Assembly (NCBI GenBank): GCA_037043455.1
Contig: JAWPHD010010951.1
Span: 24,248 to 88,247 of the forward strand
DNA: 64,000 nucleotides
Direction: 5' to 3'
Origin: Cyrtodaria siliqua
Taxonomy: Eukaryota > Mollusca > Bivalvia > Adapedonta > Hiatellidae
Below are positions 31,891 through 45,962 of this stretch, in pieces. The notes under the pieces are model-generated. The model was not told where the DNA came from, did not search any database, and saw only the letters and a list, made by a program, of their open reading frames with translations. How positions within the stretch are numbered: position 1 is the first letter of the stretch; the number at the start of each line of letters is the position of its first letter. Both the position numbers and the translations under genes were made by a program.

Positions 31891-33700
31891 GTAGTTTAAA
31901 GTGACAAATCATGAACATTCATCACAATACTTGTAGTTTAAAGTAAGTGGTCGTCACATTCATCCAGTATCACAATACTTGTAGTTTAAAGTAAGTGGTC
32001 GTCACATTCATCCAGTATCACAATATTTGTAGTTTAAAGTAATTAGTCATCACAATACGTGTTGTTGAAAGTAAGTAGTCATCACATACATCCAGTATCA
32101 CAGTGTAGTTTAATATGAGCAATTCATCTTAATAGTCATAATATATAGTCTAAAATAATTACAGTAGTGATTTATCATGAATGTTCATCACAATACTTGT
32201 AGTTTAAAGTAAGTAGTCATCACATACATCCAGTATCACAGTATTTGTAGTTTAAAGTAAGATGACATCACAATATGTGTAGTTTAATATGAGCAAGTCA
32301 CCTTAATAGTCATAGTCATAGTCTAAAGTATACAGTAATCACAATACTTGTAGCTTAAAGAGATTAATCATAAATATTCATCACAAATTTGTAGTTTAAG
32401 TAGCCAGCATCACAGTACTTCAAGCTGGTTACAATATGCCATGTATAGTTTAAAGTAGCCAACCATCTCAATACTTGTAGTTTATAACAATAGGTTAAGC
32501 TTTAAAGTAGCCAGTTATCATAATATGTATAGCTGAAAGTAGCCAGCAATCACAATATGTATAGCTGAAAGTAGCCAGCAACCACAATATGTATAGCTGA
32601 AAGTAGCCAGCAATCACATTATTTGTAGTTTAAATCAGCACCCATCTAAATACTTTCAGTTTAAAGTAGTCATCAAACACAATACTGTAGTTTAAAGTAG
32701 AAAATCGTCCAAATTATGTTTTTAGTTTAAAGTAGAATATTATACAAATACTTGTAGTTTAAAGAAGCCAGGAATCACAATATGTGTAGTTTAAAGTAGC
32801 AACCATCACAATACTTGTAGTTTAAAGTAGCAAATCCTCCAAATCCTTGTAGTTGAAATTGCCAAATATGTGTAGTGTAAAGTAGCAAATCCTCCAAATC
32901 CTTGTTGTTTAAATTACCCGGTATGTGTGGTTTAAAGTAGCAAATCCTCCAAATCCTTGTTGTTTAAATTACCAAATATGTGTAGTGTAAAGTAGCAAAT
33001 CTTCCAAATCCTTGTTGTTTAAATTACCAAATATGTGTAGTGTAAAGAAGCAAATCTTCCAAATCCTTGTTATTTAAATTACCAAATATGTGTAGTGTAA
33101 AGTAGCAAATTTTCCAAATCCTTGTTGTTTAAATTACCAAATATGTGTAGTGTAAAGTAGCAAATCTTCCAAATCCTTGTTGTTTAAATTACCAAATATG
33201 TGTAGTGTAAAGTAGCAAATCCTCCAAACCCTTGTTGTTGAAATTACCAAATATGTGTAGTGTAAAGTAGCAAATCTTCCAAATCTTTGTTGTTTAAATT
33301 ACCAAATATGTGTAGTGTAAAGTAGCAAATCTTTCAAATCCTTGTTATTTAAATTACCAAATATGTGTAGTGTAAAGTAGCAAATCTTCCAAATATGTGT
33401 TGTTTAAATTACCTATTATGTGTGGTTTAAAGTAGCAAATCCTCCAAATCCTTGTTTAAATTACCAAATATCTGTAGTTTAAAGTAACAAATCCTCCAAC
33501 AACTTGTAGTTTAAAGTAACAAATAATCCAAATACCTGTAGTTTAAAATAACAAATCATCCAACAATGTGTAGTTTAAAGTAGCAAATCCTCCCACAGTG
33601 TGTAGTTTAAAAACAAATATCCAAATACCTGTAGTTTAAAATAACAAACCATCCAAATATGTGTAGTTTAAAGTAACAATTCAACCAACCAACTGTAATT
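31891..33700. repeat. 'TAGTTTAAAGTAG' array with a 54-bp sub-array
   Basis: The first half has loosely spaced units around 'cttgtagtttaaagtaag', 'catccagtatcaca' and 'agctgaaagtagccagca'. From about 32860 to 33440 a regular 54-bp dimer appears ('aaattaccaaatatgtgtag' and 'gtaaagtagcaaat.ttcc'), checked at 32981 and 33035. It decays into single units by 33700. Confidence 0.9.
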
Positions 33701-34308
33701 TAAAGCTACCTACATGTAGCTGATTAATTAACTTATCACAGCGCTCATATCTTAGAACAGCACTTCACTGTAGTTTTAAATAACGAACCATCCCAATAAT
33801 GATAGTTAAAAGTAGAAAATCGCAGTAAAATAACATTTTGTAGTTTTATATATACTTGCTTTGCTGTCTATCAAAACAGTTTCTTGTAAATGAATGTCAA
33901 TTAAGTTAAAACAACAAAATGTTGCACCAAAATGCTTCAAAGTTTTATGTACTTAGTCATCTACAGACCATACAGAAACACCTTGTTTTATGCATTTAGT
34001 TGTCACTTCCTTAAATCACATTAGTGATATTCCCGTATGTTTAACAGTATTCCTATAATATTGTTTCATGTTGGGGTTTCCCCCGATAGCAACATTCAAT
34101 ATCGTTCGAGTTGGTCATGATGGAGACATCTAATGAATTTCAGGAAAAAAATCCATACAGAGATACATTGCCTGCCTGTGAGACACTGTCGTCATCTTTT
34201 ATGTATTAAACGATAAAATGTTTCCATTTTTTCTCCCCCTGTTTGTTAAATCAGTAAGAAGTAAAATGTCACAAAATGTCATGCCACTGAAGTCACAAGT
34301 TTCAAAAC
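33701..34308. other. Unrecognised sequence between arrays
   Basis: No gene, SINE or splice-bounded exon was recognised. An upstream NT5C2 exon was looked for on the minus strand and not found. Confidence 0.4.
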
Positions 34309-35960
34309 AAGGAGGAATGCTATAATGGTTGACCTATGTCATGTAAGGAGGAATGCTATAATGGTTGACCTATGTCATGTAAGGAGGAATGCTATAATGG
34401 TTGACCTATGTCATGTAAGGAGGAATGCTATAATGGTTGACCTATGTCATGTAAGGAGGAATGCTATAATGGTTGACCTATGTCATGTAAGGAGGAATGC
34501 TATAATGGTTGACCTATGTCATGTAAGGAGGAATGCTATAATGGTTGACCTATGTCATGTAAGGAGGAATGCTATAATGGTTGACCTATGTCATGTAAGG
34601 AGGAATGCTATAATGGTTGACCTATGTCATGTTCGGAGGAATACTATAATGGTTGACCTATGTCATGTAAGGAGGAATACTATAATGGTTGACCTATGTC
34701 ATGTTCGGAGGAATGCTATAATGGTTGACCTATGTCATGTTCGGAGGATTGCTATAATGGTTGACCTATGTCATGTTCGGAGGAATGCTATAATGGTTGA
34801 CCTATGTCATGTAAGGAGGAATGCTATAATGGTTGACCTATGTCATGTTCGGAGGAATGCTATAATGGTTGACCTATGTCATGTAAGGAGGAATGCTATA
34901 ATGGTTGACCTATGTCATGTAAGGAGGAATGCTATAATGGTTGACCTATGTCATGTTCGGAGGAATACTATAATGGTTGACCTATGTCATGTTCGGAGGA
35001 ATGCTATAATGGTTGACCTATGTCATGTTCGGAGGAATGCTATAATGGTTGACCTATGTCATGTTCGGAGGAATGCTATAATGGTTGACCTATGTCATGT
35101 TCGGAGGAATGCTATAATGGTTGACCTATGTCATGTAAGGAGGAATGCTATAATGGTTGACCTATGTCATGTTCGGAGGAATACTATAATGGATGACCTA
35201 TGTCATGTTCGGAGGAATGCTATAATGGTTGACCTATGTCATGTTCGGAGGAATGCTATAATGGTTGACCTATGTCATGTTCGGAGGAATGCTATAATGG
35301 TTGACCTATGTCATGTTCGGAGGAATGCTATAATGGTTGACCTATGTCATGTTCGGAGGAATGCTATAATGGTTGACCTATGTCATGTAAGGAGGAATAC
35401 TATAATGGTTGACCTATGTCATGTAAGGAGGAATACTATAATGGTTGACCTATGTCATGTAAGGAGGAATGCTATAATGGTTGACCTATGTCATGTAAGG
35501 AGGAATACTATAATGGTTGACCTATGTCATGTAAGGTGGAATACTATAATGGTTGACCTATGTCATGTAAGGAGGAATGCTATAATGGTTGACCTATGTC
35601 ATGTAAGGAGGAATACTATAATGGTTGACCTATGTCATGTAAGGAGAAATGCTATAATGGTTGACCTATGTCATGTAAGGAGGAATGCTATAATGGTTGA
35701 CCTATGTCATGTTCGGAGGAATGCTATAATGGTTGACCTATGTCATGTAAGGAGGAATACTATAATGGTTGACCTATGTCATGTTCGGAGGAATGCTATA
35801 ATGGTTGACCTATGTCATGTATAATGGTTGACCTATGTCATGTATAATGGTTGACCTATGTCATGTATAATGGTTGACCTATGTCATGTATAATGGTTGA
35901 CCTATGTCATGTATAATGGTTGACCTATGTCATGTATAATGGTTGACCTATGTCATGTTC
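34309..35960. repeat. 36-bp minisatellite, ~42 units, with a 23-bp tail sub-array
   Basis: The unit core is 'aatggttgacctatgtcatg' preceded by 'aaggaggaatgct' or 'ttcggaggaatgct'; 'aatact' is a second variant. The first nine units are of the 'aagg' type; 'ttcgg' and 'aagg' types then alternate in blocks. At 35821 units switch to 23 bp (loss of the 'aaggaggaatgct' part) and repeat six times. Because 36 is a multiple of 3, a 499-residue frame with a 12-aa period (MVDLCHVRRNAI) stays open. It is not supported as a gene. Confidence 0.97.
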
Positions 35961-37059
35961 GCAAACTTCATTCACGGTCTTCCTGAAAATTAACAAGTTC
36001 TGTAAAACAAAGATGAAGTTTGGTCTTCACTGATGGACAAGAGAGGTAACTTCAATTTCTGCATGTACAATATCCCATTTATGAGACTTGTGACTATATT
36101 GCAAATGGGTTTTAAGTCCCATTCAACTTATTTTAACAGTATTATATTTTTGGACACTCATGATGCAATAAAGGACAGTATAAATGACAGATTTCGCTTA
36201 TAAATGTTACAGGGTTCAAACCATTTTGCCTGGCACAAAATAGTGAAACTACGGGTAAAGTGCTGGGGAACTGTACCCTAACAAGCAAATTGACTAACCT
36301 CACAACAATTTATTTCTATGTCTGCAAGTGGTTGATATGTTTAATTGATCAATGATCATAGGGGTGGAGGTTACCATTTAATCAATAATCATAGGGGCTG
36401 CCGATTGATCAATGCTCTTGACAAACAACCCTGGGGGACACCATCGATCACTGACCATGGAGAAGTGAATAACACAGTGGTAGCTATTTCCTTGTTGATG
36501 TTTAATAGCAGACATGTTTATCTGCATGATAAAGTAAGTTTCCCAGAATTCTAACCAGGTATGAGTTTTTAACAGGTTGCCAACATTCTAACTTTACTAT
36601 GGAAGGGCAATGGAGACTCATTTACGCTATTATAACCCTAATCCAAACGAGTTGGGTTACAAGCAACAGTCATGAATTGTTAACGACTATTTCAGACGGG
36701 TAAGCATTGTCATTGGCTCATTATTATTATTGAAAGATATAGGAATCGGGAAACGTGCCCTATTCTTTAATATTATATTAAATTCTAGAACTATTTCCCA
36801 GTACGGCATGGGACCCCTCCATCACCCATATTACCCAAACACTAAATAATGCTCCATACTTTATAATAATGATTTCACAACTGGGTTACATTACAAGCGA
36901 ATACTTCCTGGTGGGTCAAAAAGCATTTTTTTACACTCAAAATTCTAACCTTAAACCTATTGATTTTCAGTTTATGTTTTACCAATTAATTAGATAACAT
37001 CAGTCTAAGTTGTTTTCAGAGACACCAGACAACACATAGTAAAAGTAGTTAGTCAGAAA
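35961..37059. other. Unrecognised sequence with a small internal duplication
   Basis: No gene was recognised. 'tcaat.atcatagggg' occurs at about 36349 and 36382, with 'gattgatcaatg' nearby, forming a two-copy repeat of ~33 bp. Otherwise ordinary AT-rich sequence. Confidence 0.45.
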
Positions 37060-40000
37060 CATTGCAAGAGGACACTCAGCAAACCATAGACATAATTCCT
37101 CACATACCACTGAATATAACACCAAACCTTAGACACATTCCTCGCATACCACTGAATATAACACCAAACCTTAGACACATTCCTCGCGTACCACTGAATA
37201 TAACAACAAACCTTAGACACATTCCTCGCATACCACTGAATATAACAACAAACCTTAGACACATTCCTCACATACTACTGAATATAACTCCAAACTTTAG
37301 ACACATTCCTCACATACCACAGAATATAACACCAAACCTTAGACATTCCTCACATACTACTGAATATAACAACAAACCTTAGACACATTCCTCACATACC
37401 ACTGAATATAACAACAAACCTTAGACACATTCCTCACATACTACTGAATATAACAACAAACCTTAGACACATTCCTCACATACTACTGAATATAACACCA
37501 AACCTTAGACACATTCCTCATATACCACTGAATATAACAACAAACCTTAGACATTCCTCACATACCACTGAATATAACAACAAACCTTAGACACATTCCT
37601 CACATACCACTGAATATAACACCAAACCTTAGACACATTCCCGGCATACCACTGAATATAACACCAAACCTTAGACACATTCCTCACATACCACTGAATA
37701 TAACAACAAACCTTAGACACATTCCTCACATACCACTGAATATAACAACAAACCTTAAACACAATTCCTCACATACCACTGAATATAACACCAAACCTTA
37801 GACACATTCCTCACATACCACTGAATATAACAACAAACCTTAGACACATTCCTCACATACTACTGAATATAACAACAAACCTTAGACACATTCCTCACAT
37901 ACCACTGAATATAACAACAAACCTTAGACACATTACTCACATACCACTGAATATAACACCAAACCTTAGACATTCCTCACATACTACTGAATATAACAAC
38001 AAACCTTAGACACATTCCTCACATACCACTGAATATAACAACAAACCTTAGACATTCCTCACATACCACTGAATATAACAACAAACCTTAGACACATTCC
38101 TCACATACCACTGAATATAACAACAAACCTTAGACATTCCTCACATACCACTGAATATAACAACAAACCTTAGACACATTCCTCACATACCATACCACTG
38201 AATTTAACACCAAACCTTAGACATTCCTCACATACTACTGAATATAACAACAAACCTTAGACACATTCCTCACATACCACTGAATATAACAACAAACCTT
38301 AGACATTCCTCACATACCACTGAATATAACAACAAACCTTAGACGTTCCTCACATACCACTGAATATAACACCAAACCTTAGACATTCCTCACATACCAC
38401 TGAATATAACAACAAACCTTAGACATTCCTCACATACCACTGAATATAACAACAAACCTTAGACATTCCTCACATACCACTGAATATAACACCAAACCTT
38501 AGACATTCCTCACATACCACTAAATATAACATCAAACGGACACATTCCTCACATACCACTGAATATAACAACAAACCTTAGACATTCCTCACATACCACT
38601 GAATATAACAACAAACCTTAGACACATTCCTCACATACCACTGAATATAACACCAAACCTTAGACATTCCTCACATACTACTGAATATAACAACAAACCT
38701 TAGACACATTCCTCACATACTACTGAATATAACAACAAACCTTAGACACATTCCTCACATACCACTGAATATAACAACAAACCTTAGACACATTCCTCAC
38801 ATACCACTGAATATAACAACAAACCTTAGACACATTCCTCACATACCACTGAATATAACACCAAACCTTAGACACTTTCCTCACATGCCACTGAATATAA
38901 CACCAAACCTTAGACACATTCCTCACATACCACTGAATATAACAACAAACCTTAGACATTCCTCACATACTACTGAATATAACAACACACCTTAGACACA
39001 TTCCTCACATACCACTGAATATAAAAACAAACCTTAGACACATTCCTCACATACCACTGAATATAACAACAAACCTTAGACACATTCCTCACATACCACT
39101 GAATATAACAACAAACCTTAGACACATTCCTCACATACTACTGAATATAACAACAAACCTTAGACACATTCCTCACATACCACTGAATATAACACCAAAC
39201 CTTAGACATTCCTCACGTACCACTGAATATAACAACAAACCTTAGACACATTCCTCACATACTACTGAATATAACAACAAACCTTAGACACATTCCTCAC
39301 ATACCACTAAATATAACACCAAACCTTAGACATTCCTCACATACTACTGAATATAACAACAAACCTTAGACACATTCCTCACATACCACTGAATATAACT
39401 ACAAACCTTAGACATTCCTCACATACCACTGAATATAACACCAAACCTTAGACACATTCCTCACATACCACTGAATATAACAACAAACCTTAGACACATT
39501 CCTCACATACCACTGAATATAACAACAAATCTTAGACATTCCTCACATACTACTGAATATAACAACAAACCTAGACACATTCCTCGCATACCACTGAATA
39601 TAACACCAAACCTTAGATACATTCCTCGCATACCACTGAATATAACACCAAACCTTAGACACATTCCTCGCATACCACTGAAAACAACACCAAACCTTAG
39701 ACACATTCCTCGCATACCACTGAATATAACACCACACCTTAGACACATTCCTCGCATACCACTGAATATAACACCAAACCTTAGACATTCCTCACATACC
39801 ACTGAATATAACAACAAACCTTAGACACATTCCTCACATACTACTGAATATAACACCAAACTTTAGACACATTCCTCACATACCACTGAATATAACACCA
39901 AACCTTAGACATTCCTCACATACTACTGAATATAACAACAAACCTTAGACACATTCCTCACATACCACTGATTATAACAACAAACCTTAGACACATTCCT

Positions 40001-43000
40001 CACATACCACTGAATATAACAACAAACCTTAGACACATTCCTCACATACTACTGAATATAACAACAAACCTTAGACACATTCCTCGCATACCACTGAATA
40101 TAACACCACACCTTCGACACATTCCTCGCATACCACTGAATATAACACCAAACCTTAGACACATTCCTCACATACCACTGAATATAACAACAAACCTTAG
40201 ACACATTCCTCACATACTACTGAATATTAAACCAAACCTTAAACACATTCCTCACATACCACTGAATATAACAACAAACCTTAGACACATTCCTCACATA
40301 CCACTGAATATAACAACAAATCTTAGACATTCCTCGCATACCACTGAATATAACACCAAACCTTAGATACATTCCTCGCATACCACTGAATATAACACCA
40401 AACCTTAGACACATTCCTCGCATACCACTGAATACAACACCAAACCTTAGACACATTCCTCGCATACCACTGAATATAACACCACACCTTAGACACATTC
40501 CTCGCATACCACTGAATATAACACCAAACCTTAGACATTCCTCACATACCACTGAATATAACAACAAACCTTAGACACATTCCTCACATACTACTGAATA
40601 TAACACCAAACTTTAGACACATTCCTCACATACCACTGAATATAACACCAAACTTTAGACATTCCTCACATACTACTGAATATAACAACAAACCTTAGAC
40701 ACATTCCTCACATACCACTGATTATAACAACAAACCTTAGACACATTCCTCACATACCACTGAATATAACAACAAACCTTAGACACATTCCTCACATACT
40801 ACTGAATATAATAACAAACCTTAGACACATTCCTCGCATACCACTGAATATAACACCACACCTTCGACACATTCCTCGCATACCACTGAATATAACACCA
40901 AACCTTAGACACATTCCTCACATACCACTGAATATAACAACAAACCTTAGACACATTCCTCACATACTACTGAATATTAAACCAAACCTTAAACACATTC
41001 CTCACATACCACTGAATATAACAACAAACCTTAGACACATTCCTCACATACTACTGAATATAACAACAAACCTTAGACACATTCCTCACATACCACTGAA
41101 TATAACAACAAACCTATTCCTCACATACCACTGAATATAACAACAAACCTTAGACACATTCCTCACATACTACTGAATATAACAACAAACCTTAGACACA
41201 TTCCTCACATACTACTGAATATAACACCAAACCTTAGACACATTCCTCACATACCATTGAATATAACAACAAACCTTAGACATTCCTCACATACCACTGA
41301 ATATAACAACACACCTTCGACACATTCCTCGCATACCACTGAATATAACAACAAACCTTAGACACATTCCTCACATACCACTGAATATAACACCAAACCT
41401 TAGACACATTCCTCGCATACCACTGAATATAACACCAAACCTTAGACACATTCCTCACATACCACTGAATATAACAACAAACCTTCGACACATTCCTCAC
41501 ATACCACTGAATATAACAACAAACCTTTAACACAATTCCTCACATACTACTGAATATAACACCAAACCTTAGACACATTCCTCACATACCACTGAATATA
41601 ACAACAAACCTTAAACACATTCCTCACATACTACTGAATATAACACCAAACCTTAGACACATTCCTCACATACCACTGAATATAACAACAAACCTTAGAC
41701 ACATTCCTCACATACCACTGAATATAACACCAAACCTTAGACATTCCTCACATACTACTGAATACAACATCAAACCTTAGACATTCCTTACATACCACTG
41801 AATATAACACCAAACCTTAGACACATTCCTCACATACTACTGAATATAACACCAAACCTTAGACACATTCCTCACATACCACTGAATATAACAACAAACC
41901 TTAGACATTCCTCACATACCACTGAATATAACACCAAACCTTAGACACATTTCTCACATACCACTGAATATAACACCAAACCTTAGACACATTCCTCACA
42001 TACCACTGAATATAACACCAAACCTTAGACATTCCTCACATACTACTGAATATAACAACAAACCTTAGACACATTCCTCACATACCACTGAATATAACAA
42101 CAAACCTTAGACACATTCCTCACATACCACTGAATATAACACCAAGCCTTAGACACATTCCTCACATACTACTGAATATAACAACAAACCTTAGACACAT
42201 TCCTCACATACTACTGAATATAACAACAAACCTTAGACACATTCCTCACATACTACTGAATATAACAACAAACCTTAGACACATTCCTCACATACTACTG
42301 AATATAACAACAAACTTTAGACACATTCCTCACATACTACTGAATACTTAGACACATTCCTCACATACTACTGAATATAACAACAAACCTTAGAAACATT
42401 GCTCACATACTACTGAATATAACACCAAACCTTAGACACACTCCTCACATACTACTGAATATAACAACAAACCTAAGCCACATTCCTCACATACTACTGA
42501 ATATAACAACAAACCTTAGACACATTCCTCACATACCACTGAATATAACAACAAACCTTAGACACAATTCCTCACATACTACTGAATATAACACCAAACG
42601 TTGGACACAATTCCTCACATACCACTGAATATAACACCAAACCTTAGACACAATTCCTCATATACCACTGAATATAACACCAAACCTTAAACACATTCCT
42701 CATATACCACTGAATATAACACTAAACCTTAAACACATTCCTCACATACCACTGAATATAACAACAAACCTTAGACACATTCCTCACATACTACTGAATA
42801 TAACAACAAACTTTAGACACATTCCTCACATACTACTGAATATAACAACAAACCTTAAGACACATTCCTCACATACTACTGAATATAACAACAAACTTTA
42901 GACACATTCCTCACATACTACTGAATATAACAACAAACTTTAGACACATTCCTCACATACTACTGAATATAACAACATACTTTAGACACATTCCTCACAT

Positions 43001-43790
43001 ACTACTGAATATAACAACAAACTTTAGACACATTCCTCACATACTACTGAATATAACAACAAACTTTAGACACATTCCTCACATACTACTGAATATAACA
43101 ACAAACTTTAGACACATTCCTCACATACTACTGAATATAAAAAACAAACTTTAGACACATTCCTCACATACTACTGAATATAACAACAAACTTTAGACAC
43201 ATTCCTCACATACTACTGAATATAACAACAAACTTTAGACACATTCCTCACATACTACTGAATATAACAACAAACTTTAGACACATTCCTCACATACTAC
43301 TGAATATAACAACAAACTTTAGACACATTCCTCACATACTACTGAATATAACAACAAACTTTAGACCCATTCCTCACATACTACTGAATATAACAACAAA
43401 CTTTAGACACATTCCTCACATACCACTGAATATAACACCAAACCGTAGACATTCCTCACATACTACTGAATATAACACCAAACCTTAGACACATTCCTCA
43501 CATACCACTGAATATAACAACAAACCTTAGACACATTCCTCACATACCACTGAATATAACAACAAACCTTAGACACATTCCTCACATACTACTGAATATA
43601 ACACCAAACCTTAGACACATTCCTCACATACTACTGAATATAACAACAAACCTTAGACACATTCCTCACATACCACTGAATATAACAACAAACTTTAGAC
43701 ACAATTCCACACATACTACTAAGCATTACAACACAATTCCTCACATAGCATTGAATATATAACACCAAACTTTAGATTTCACACATACTA
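37060..43790. repeat. 42-bp minisatellite, ~160 units, 6.7 kb
   Basis: The unit has 'attcctcacataccactgaa' then 'tataacaacaaaccttagac'. A 38-bp variant lacks 'acac' before 'attcc'. Other variants are TCGCATA versus TCACATA, CCACTG versus CTACTG, ACACC versus ACAAC and ACCTT versus ACTTT. Variant blocks form higher-order structure: 39580-40297 repeats at 40330-41047 with an offset of 750 bp, and 42780-43420 is homogenised. Open frames on both strands repeat with the unit and are not genes. Confidence 0.97.
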
Positions 43791-44370
43791 CTCAATATAA
43801 ATACTGAAGAAAACAACAAACAAGAGAGAAAAGTAGCAGACTCTGTTTTATTGGGTCTGTTCATGAGAGGTAATTATATGCCACATCTTTCACACCTCCT
43901 ACCACCGCCTTAAGCGATATTCTACTTTAAAGCAACACAGAATGGGCTTGCTGATCCCAAAGGACCAGTAAATAATAACACTACTGATTTGTAGTCGGGC
44001 GACAATTTACGGCCTTCACACAGCACTAAACAAACGCTAGTGTGAATGTCAATAAATACTGAAAAGGCGATCCCTTGGAAGCAACAAACGCAAACAAGAG
44101 GGATAAGTAGCAGACTCGTTTTTTTTTAGTCTGCTCATGAGTGGTAATTATAAGATGCCAAACCTCTCATGCCTCCTAGCACCGGCTTTAGCGATATTCT
44201 ACTTTAAAGCAACACAGAATGGGCTTGATGATCCTCACATACCACTGAATAAAACACCTGACGTTAGACACGTACAATTCTACACATATTACTCAATATA
44301 ACACCAAACTTTAGATACAAGTTCACACATATTACTCAATATAACACCAAACTTTAGACACAATTCCACA
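43791..44370. repeat. Duplicated ~150-bp block ending the 42-bp array
   Basis: 'aagtagcagactc', 'ctcatgag.ggtaattata', 'gcgatattctactttaaag' and 'caacacagaatgggcttg' occur at 43830-43950 and again at 44103-44230. Between and after them lie decayed 42-bp-type units ('cacacatactactcaatata', 'taacaccaaactttaga'). Confidence 0.85.
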
Positions 44371-44786
44371 CATACTGCCAAAATGAAAGTCACAGTTATT
44401 GGACATTTCAGTGGCATTGAATAATTGATAAAGAAGAACTGTATAAAGTTTTATGACTATAGGTCAATATTTTGCCAAGTTATGAACCATAACTCTGCCA
44501 AAATGAAAGTTATAGTTACCTATCATGGGTAACAACACTCCTTGGGGTAACAACTCTCCTTGGGGTAAGATGAATATGTGTGTGTAAAATTTCATGAACA
44601 TAGGTCACACTTTTTAAGTTATGGCTAGTTATGAGCTTAATTAGGTTGCAGGTTAAAGTTTTATGAAAAGGGACATAACTCTGTTAAAATGAAAGTCGGA
44701 GATATCGGACATGTTTAAACGACATTCCTTGAGGTAAGATGAATGTGTGGAACGTTTTATGAACATAGGTCAAATACTTTTCAAGG
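44371..44786. repeat. Dispersed 'cataactctgccaaaatgaa' repeat
   Basis: Three units share 'actctg.(c/t)aaaatgaaagt', 'ttttatgaacataggtca', 'cattccttg.ggtaagatga' and 'ttaggttgcaggttaaag'. A further unit of this family lies at 61285-61490. No gene content. Confidence 0.75.
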
Positions 44787-44953
44787 ATAGACCGATACAC
44801 GGGACCGCCTGGTTTACGGTCCCATCCGACGGAAAGTGAAAGTGTCTTGCCCCAGAACACACCGACGAAACTCAGTGGCACCATGGAGGATTGAACCCCG
44901 GGCCTCCGGTTACAAATCCGCCGCACTACCAACTGTGCCATGCCAGCCCTCTA
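44787..44953 (-). repeat. SINE family C, 3' truncated
   Basis: The plus-strand 'aggattgaaccccgggcc' is the inverted B-box, and 'ccaactgtgccatgccagcc' the inverted A-box side. The body extends to 'gaccgatacacgggaccgcc'. The 3' tail is missing and the surrounding dispersed repeat abuts directly. Orientation is minus. Confidence 0.85.
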
Positions 44954-45739
44954 GTTGGGAAAGCATTTGTGTATTTAAACATTTAAAGGGCCATGACTCT
45001 GCCAAACGAGAGGTCCAAATTGCCCCGAGTCGCTCACATGAGATTTTTTGCAAAGAGGAAAAAGTAGTGCAATTGATTATAAGACTGAAAACTTTGTACG
45101 ACATAAGGTAAAGTTGTAGAACTTGGTTCTTCGTATTTACGGAGAATGTTTGTATGGAAATGGATGGATAGGAAACCCCGGGGCACAGCCAATTTTTACC
45201 CTAGAAACTTCATTTGTACAATGTTTGTACAATGTTTATAGTATATATAAGTCTATGAAAAACTGTGAAACCTGGGGAGGGGCCAAATTAGACCCCAGGG
45301 TCACCATTTGAACAAACTTTGTAGAGGACAATAAGCTGATAATAAATTCAAAATATTAAACCTTTAGCTCATGTAGTTTTAGAGAAAAAATATTTTTTTC
45401 TTCAATTATCCCTTAAACATTTGCTTCTTTTACTTTGATCTAGACAATAATCCTGTAATGTTTGTGATGATTTTTTTCAAATCATATTTGTAGAAAGTTC
45501 ATCACCATTTACTATGTTATTATTTTCACAAGCTGAAATTCTACATTTATCAATAACGAAGGTCAATAACTGTAATGCATGCATCAGTTGGTCCTATTGA
45601 AACAAACCTTCAAATAAAACCTGGTGAAAATCCTAAATCATTCACTAAAGTTACCTTTGATGACAAGATCAACAACTCGCATTTGCAAAAGCTCACTTTC
45701 ACTTTTGGAAAGGTGGCCCCGACCCCCCGAGCCCCCACC
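44954..45739. repeat. Degenerate dispersed repeats
   Basis: 'gggccatgactctgcc' and 'gagtcgctcacatgaga' (44988-45040) match a mollusc-type repeat whose relative lies at 47588-47635. 'gtcaccatttgaacaaac' at 45299 belongs with the units at 49197-49600. A C-rich tract leads into the next SINE at 45720. No gene seen. Confidence 0.55.
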
Positions 45740-45962
45740 CCCAGCAGAGCAGTTGGCAGTGCACTCGATCACAATAGTGTGACCCAGGTTTGATTCCCCG
45801 TCTCTACGTTTAAAGTGAGAGGATCTGGTGGTCGCCCACTCAGGTTTTCCCAAGGTTCTCCGGTTTCCTCCCACATCATACTATGCGACCGCTGGCATCT
45901 GCGCCATCGAGATTTGTATAAGCTGTAGATTGTTTCGTAAATGATGATAAAAATATCAAGTT
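45740..45962 (+). mobile_element. SINE family D, tRNA-derived
   Basis: The tRNA-like head has 'agcagttggcagtgcactcg' as the A-box region and 'aggtttgattccccg' as the B-box (45786-45800). The body contains 'ggttctccggtttcctccca', followed by an A-rich 3' end near 45940-45962. Head and body are in the correct order on the plus strand, so the copy is close to full length. Confidence 0.75.

Noticed and set aside
31621..31899. 92-residue plus-strand frame
   Set aside because: It is antisense to the NT5C2-like exon, which has a family match and splice sites on the minus strand.
34325..35824. 499-residue open frame with a 12-residue period
   Set aside because: The unit is 36 bp, a multiple of 3, so one stop-free unit keeps the whole array open. 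Unit variants are not biased to silent changes and the frame ends when the unit length changes to 23 bp.
34309..35960. AAGGAGG before ATG resembling bacterial ribosome binding sites
   Set aside because: It is part of the minisatellite unit in a eukaryotic genome and has no translational meaning here.
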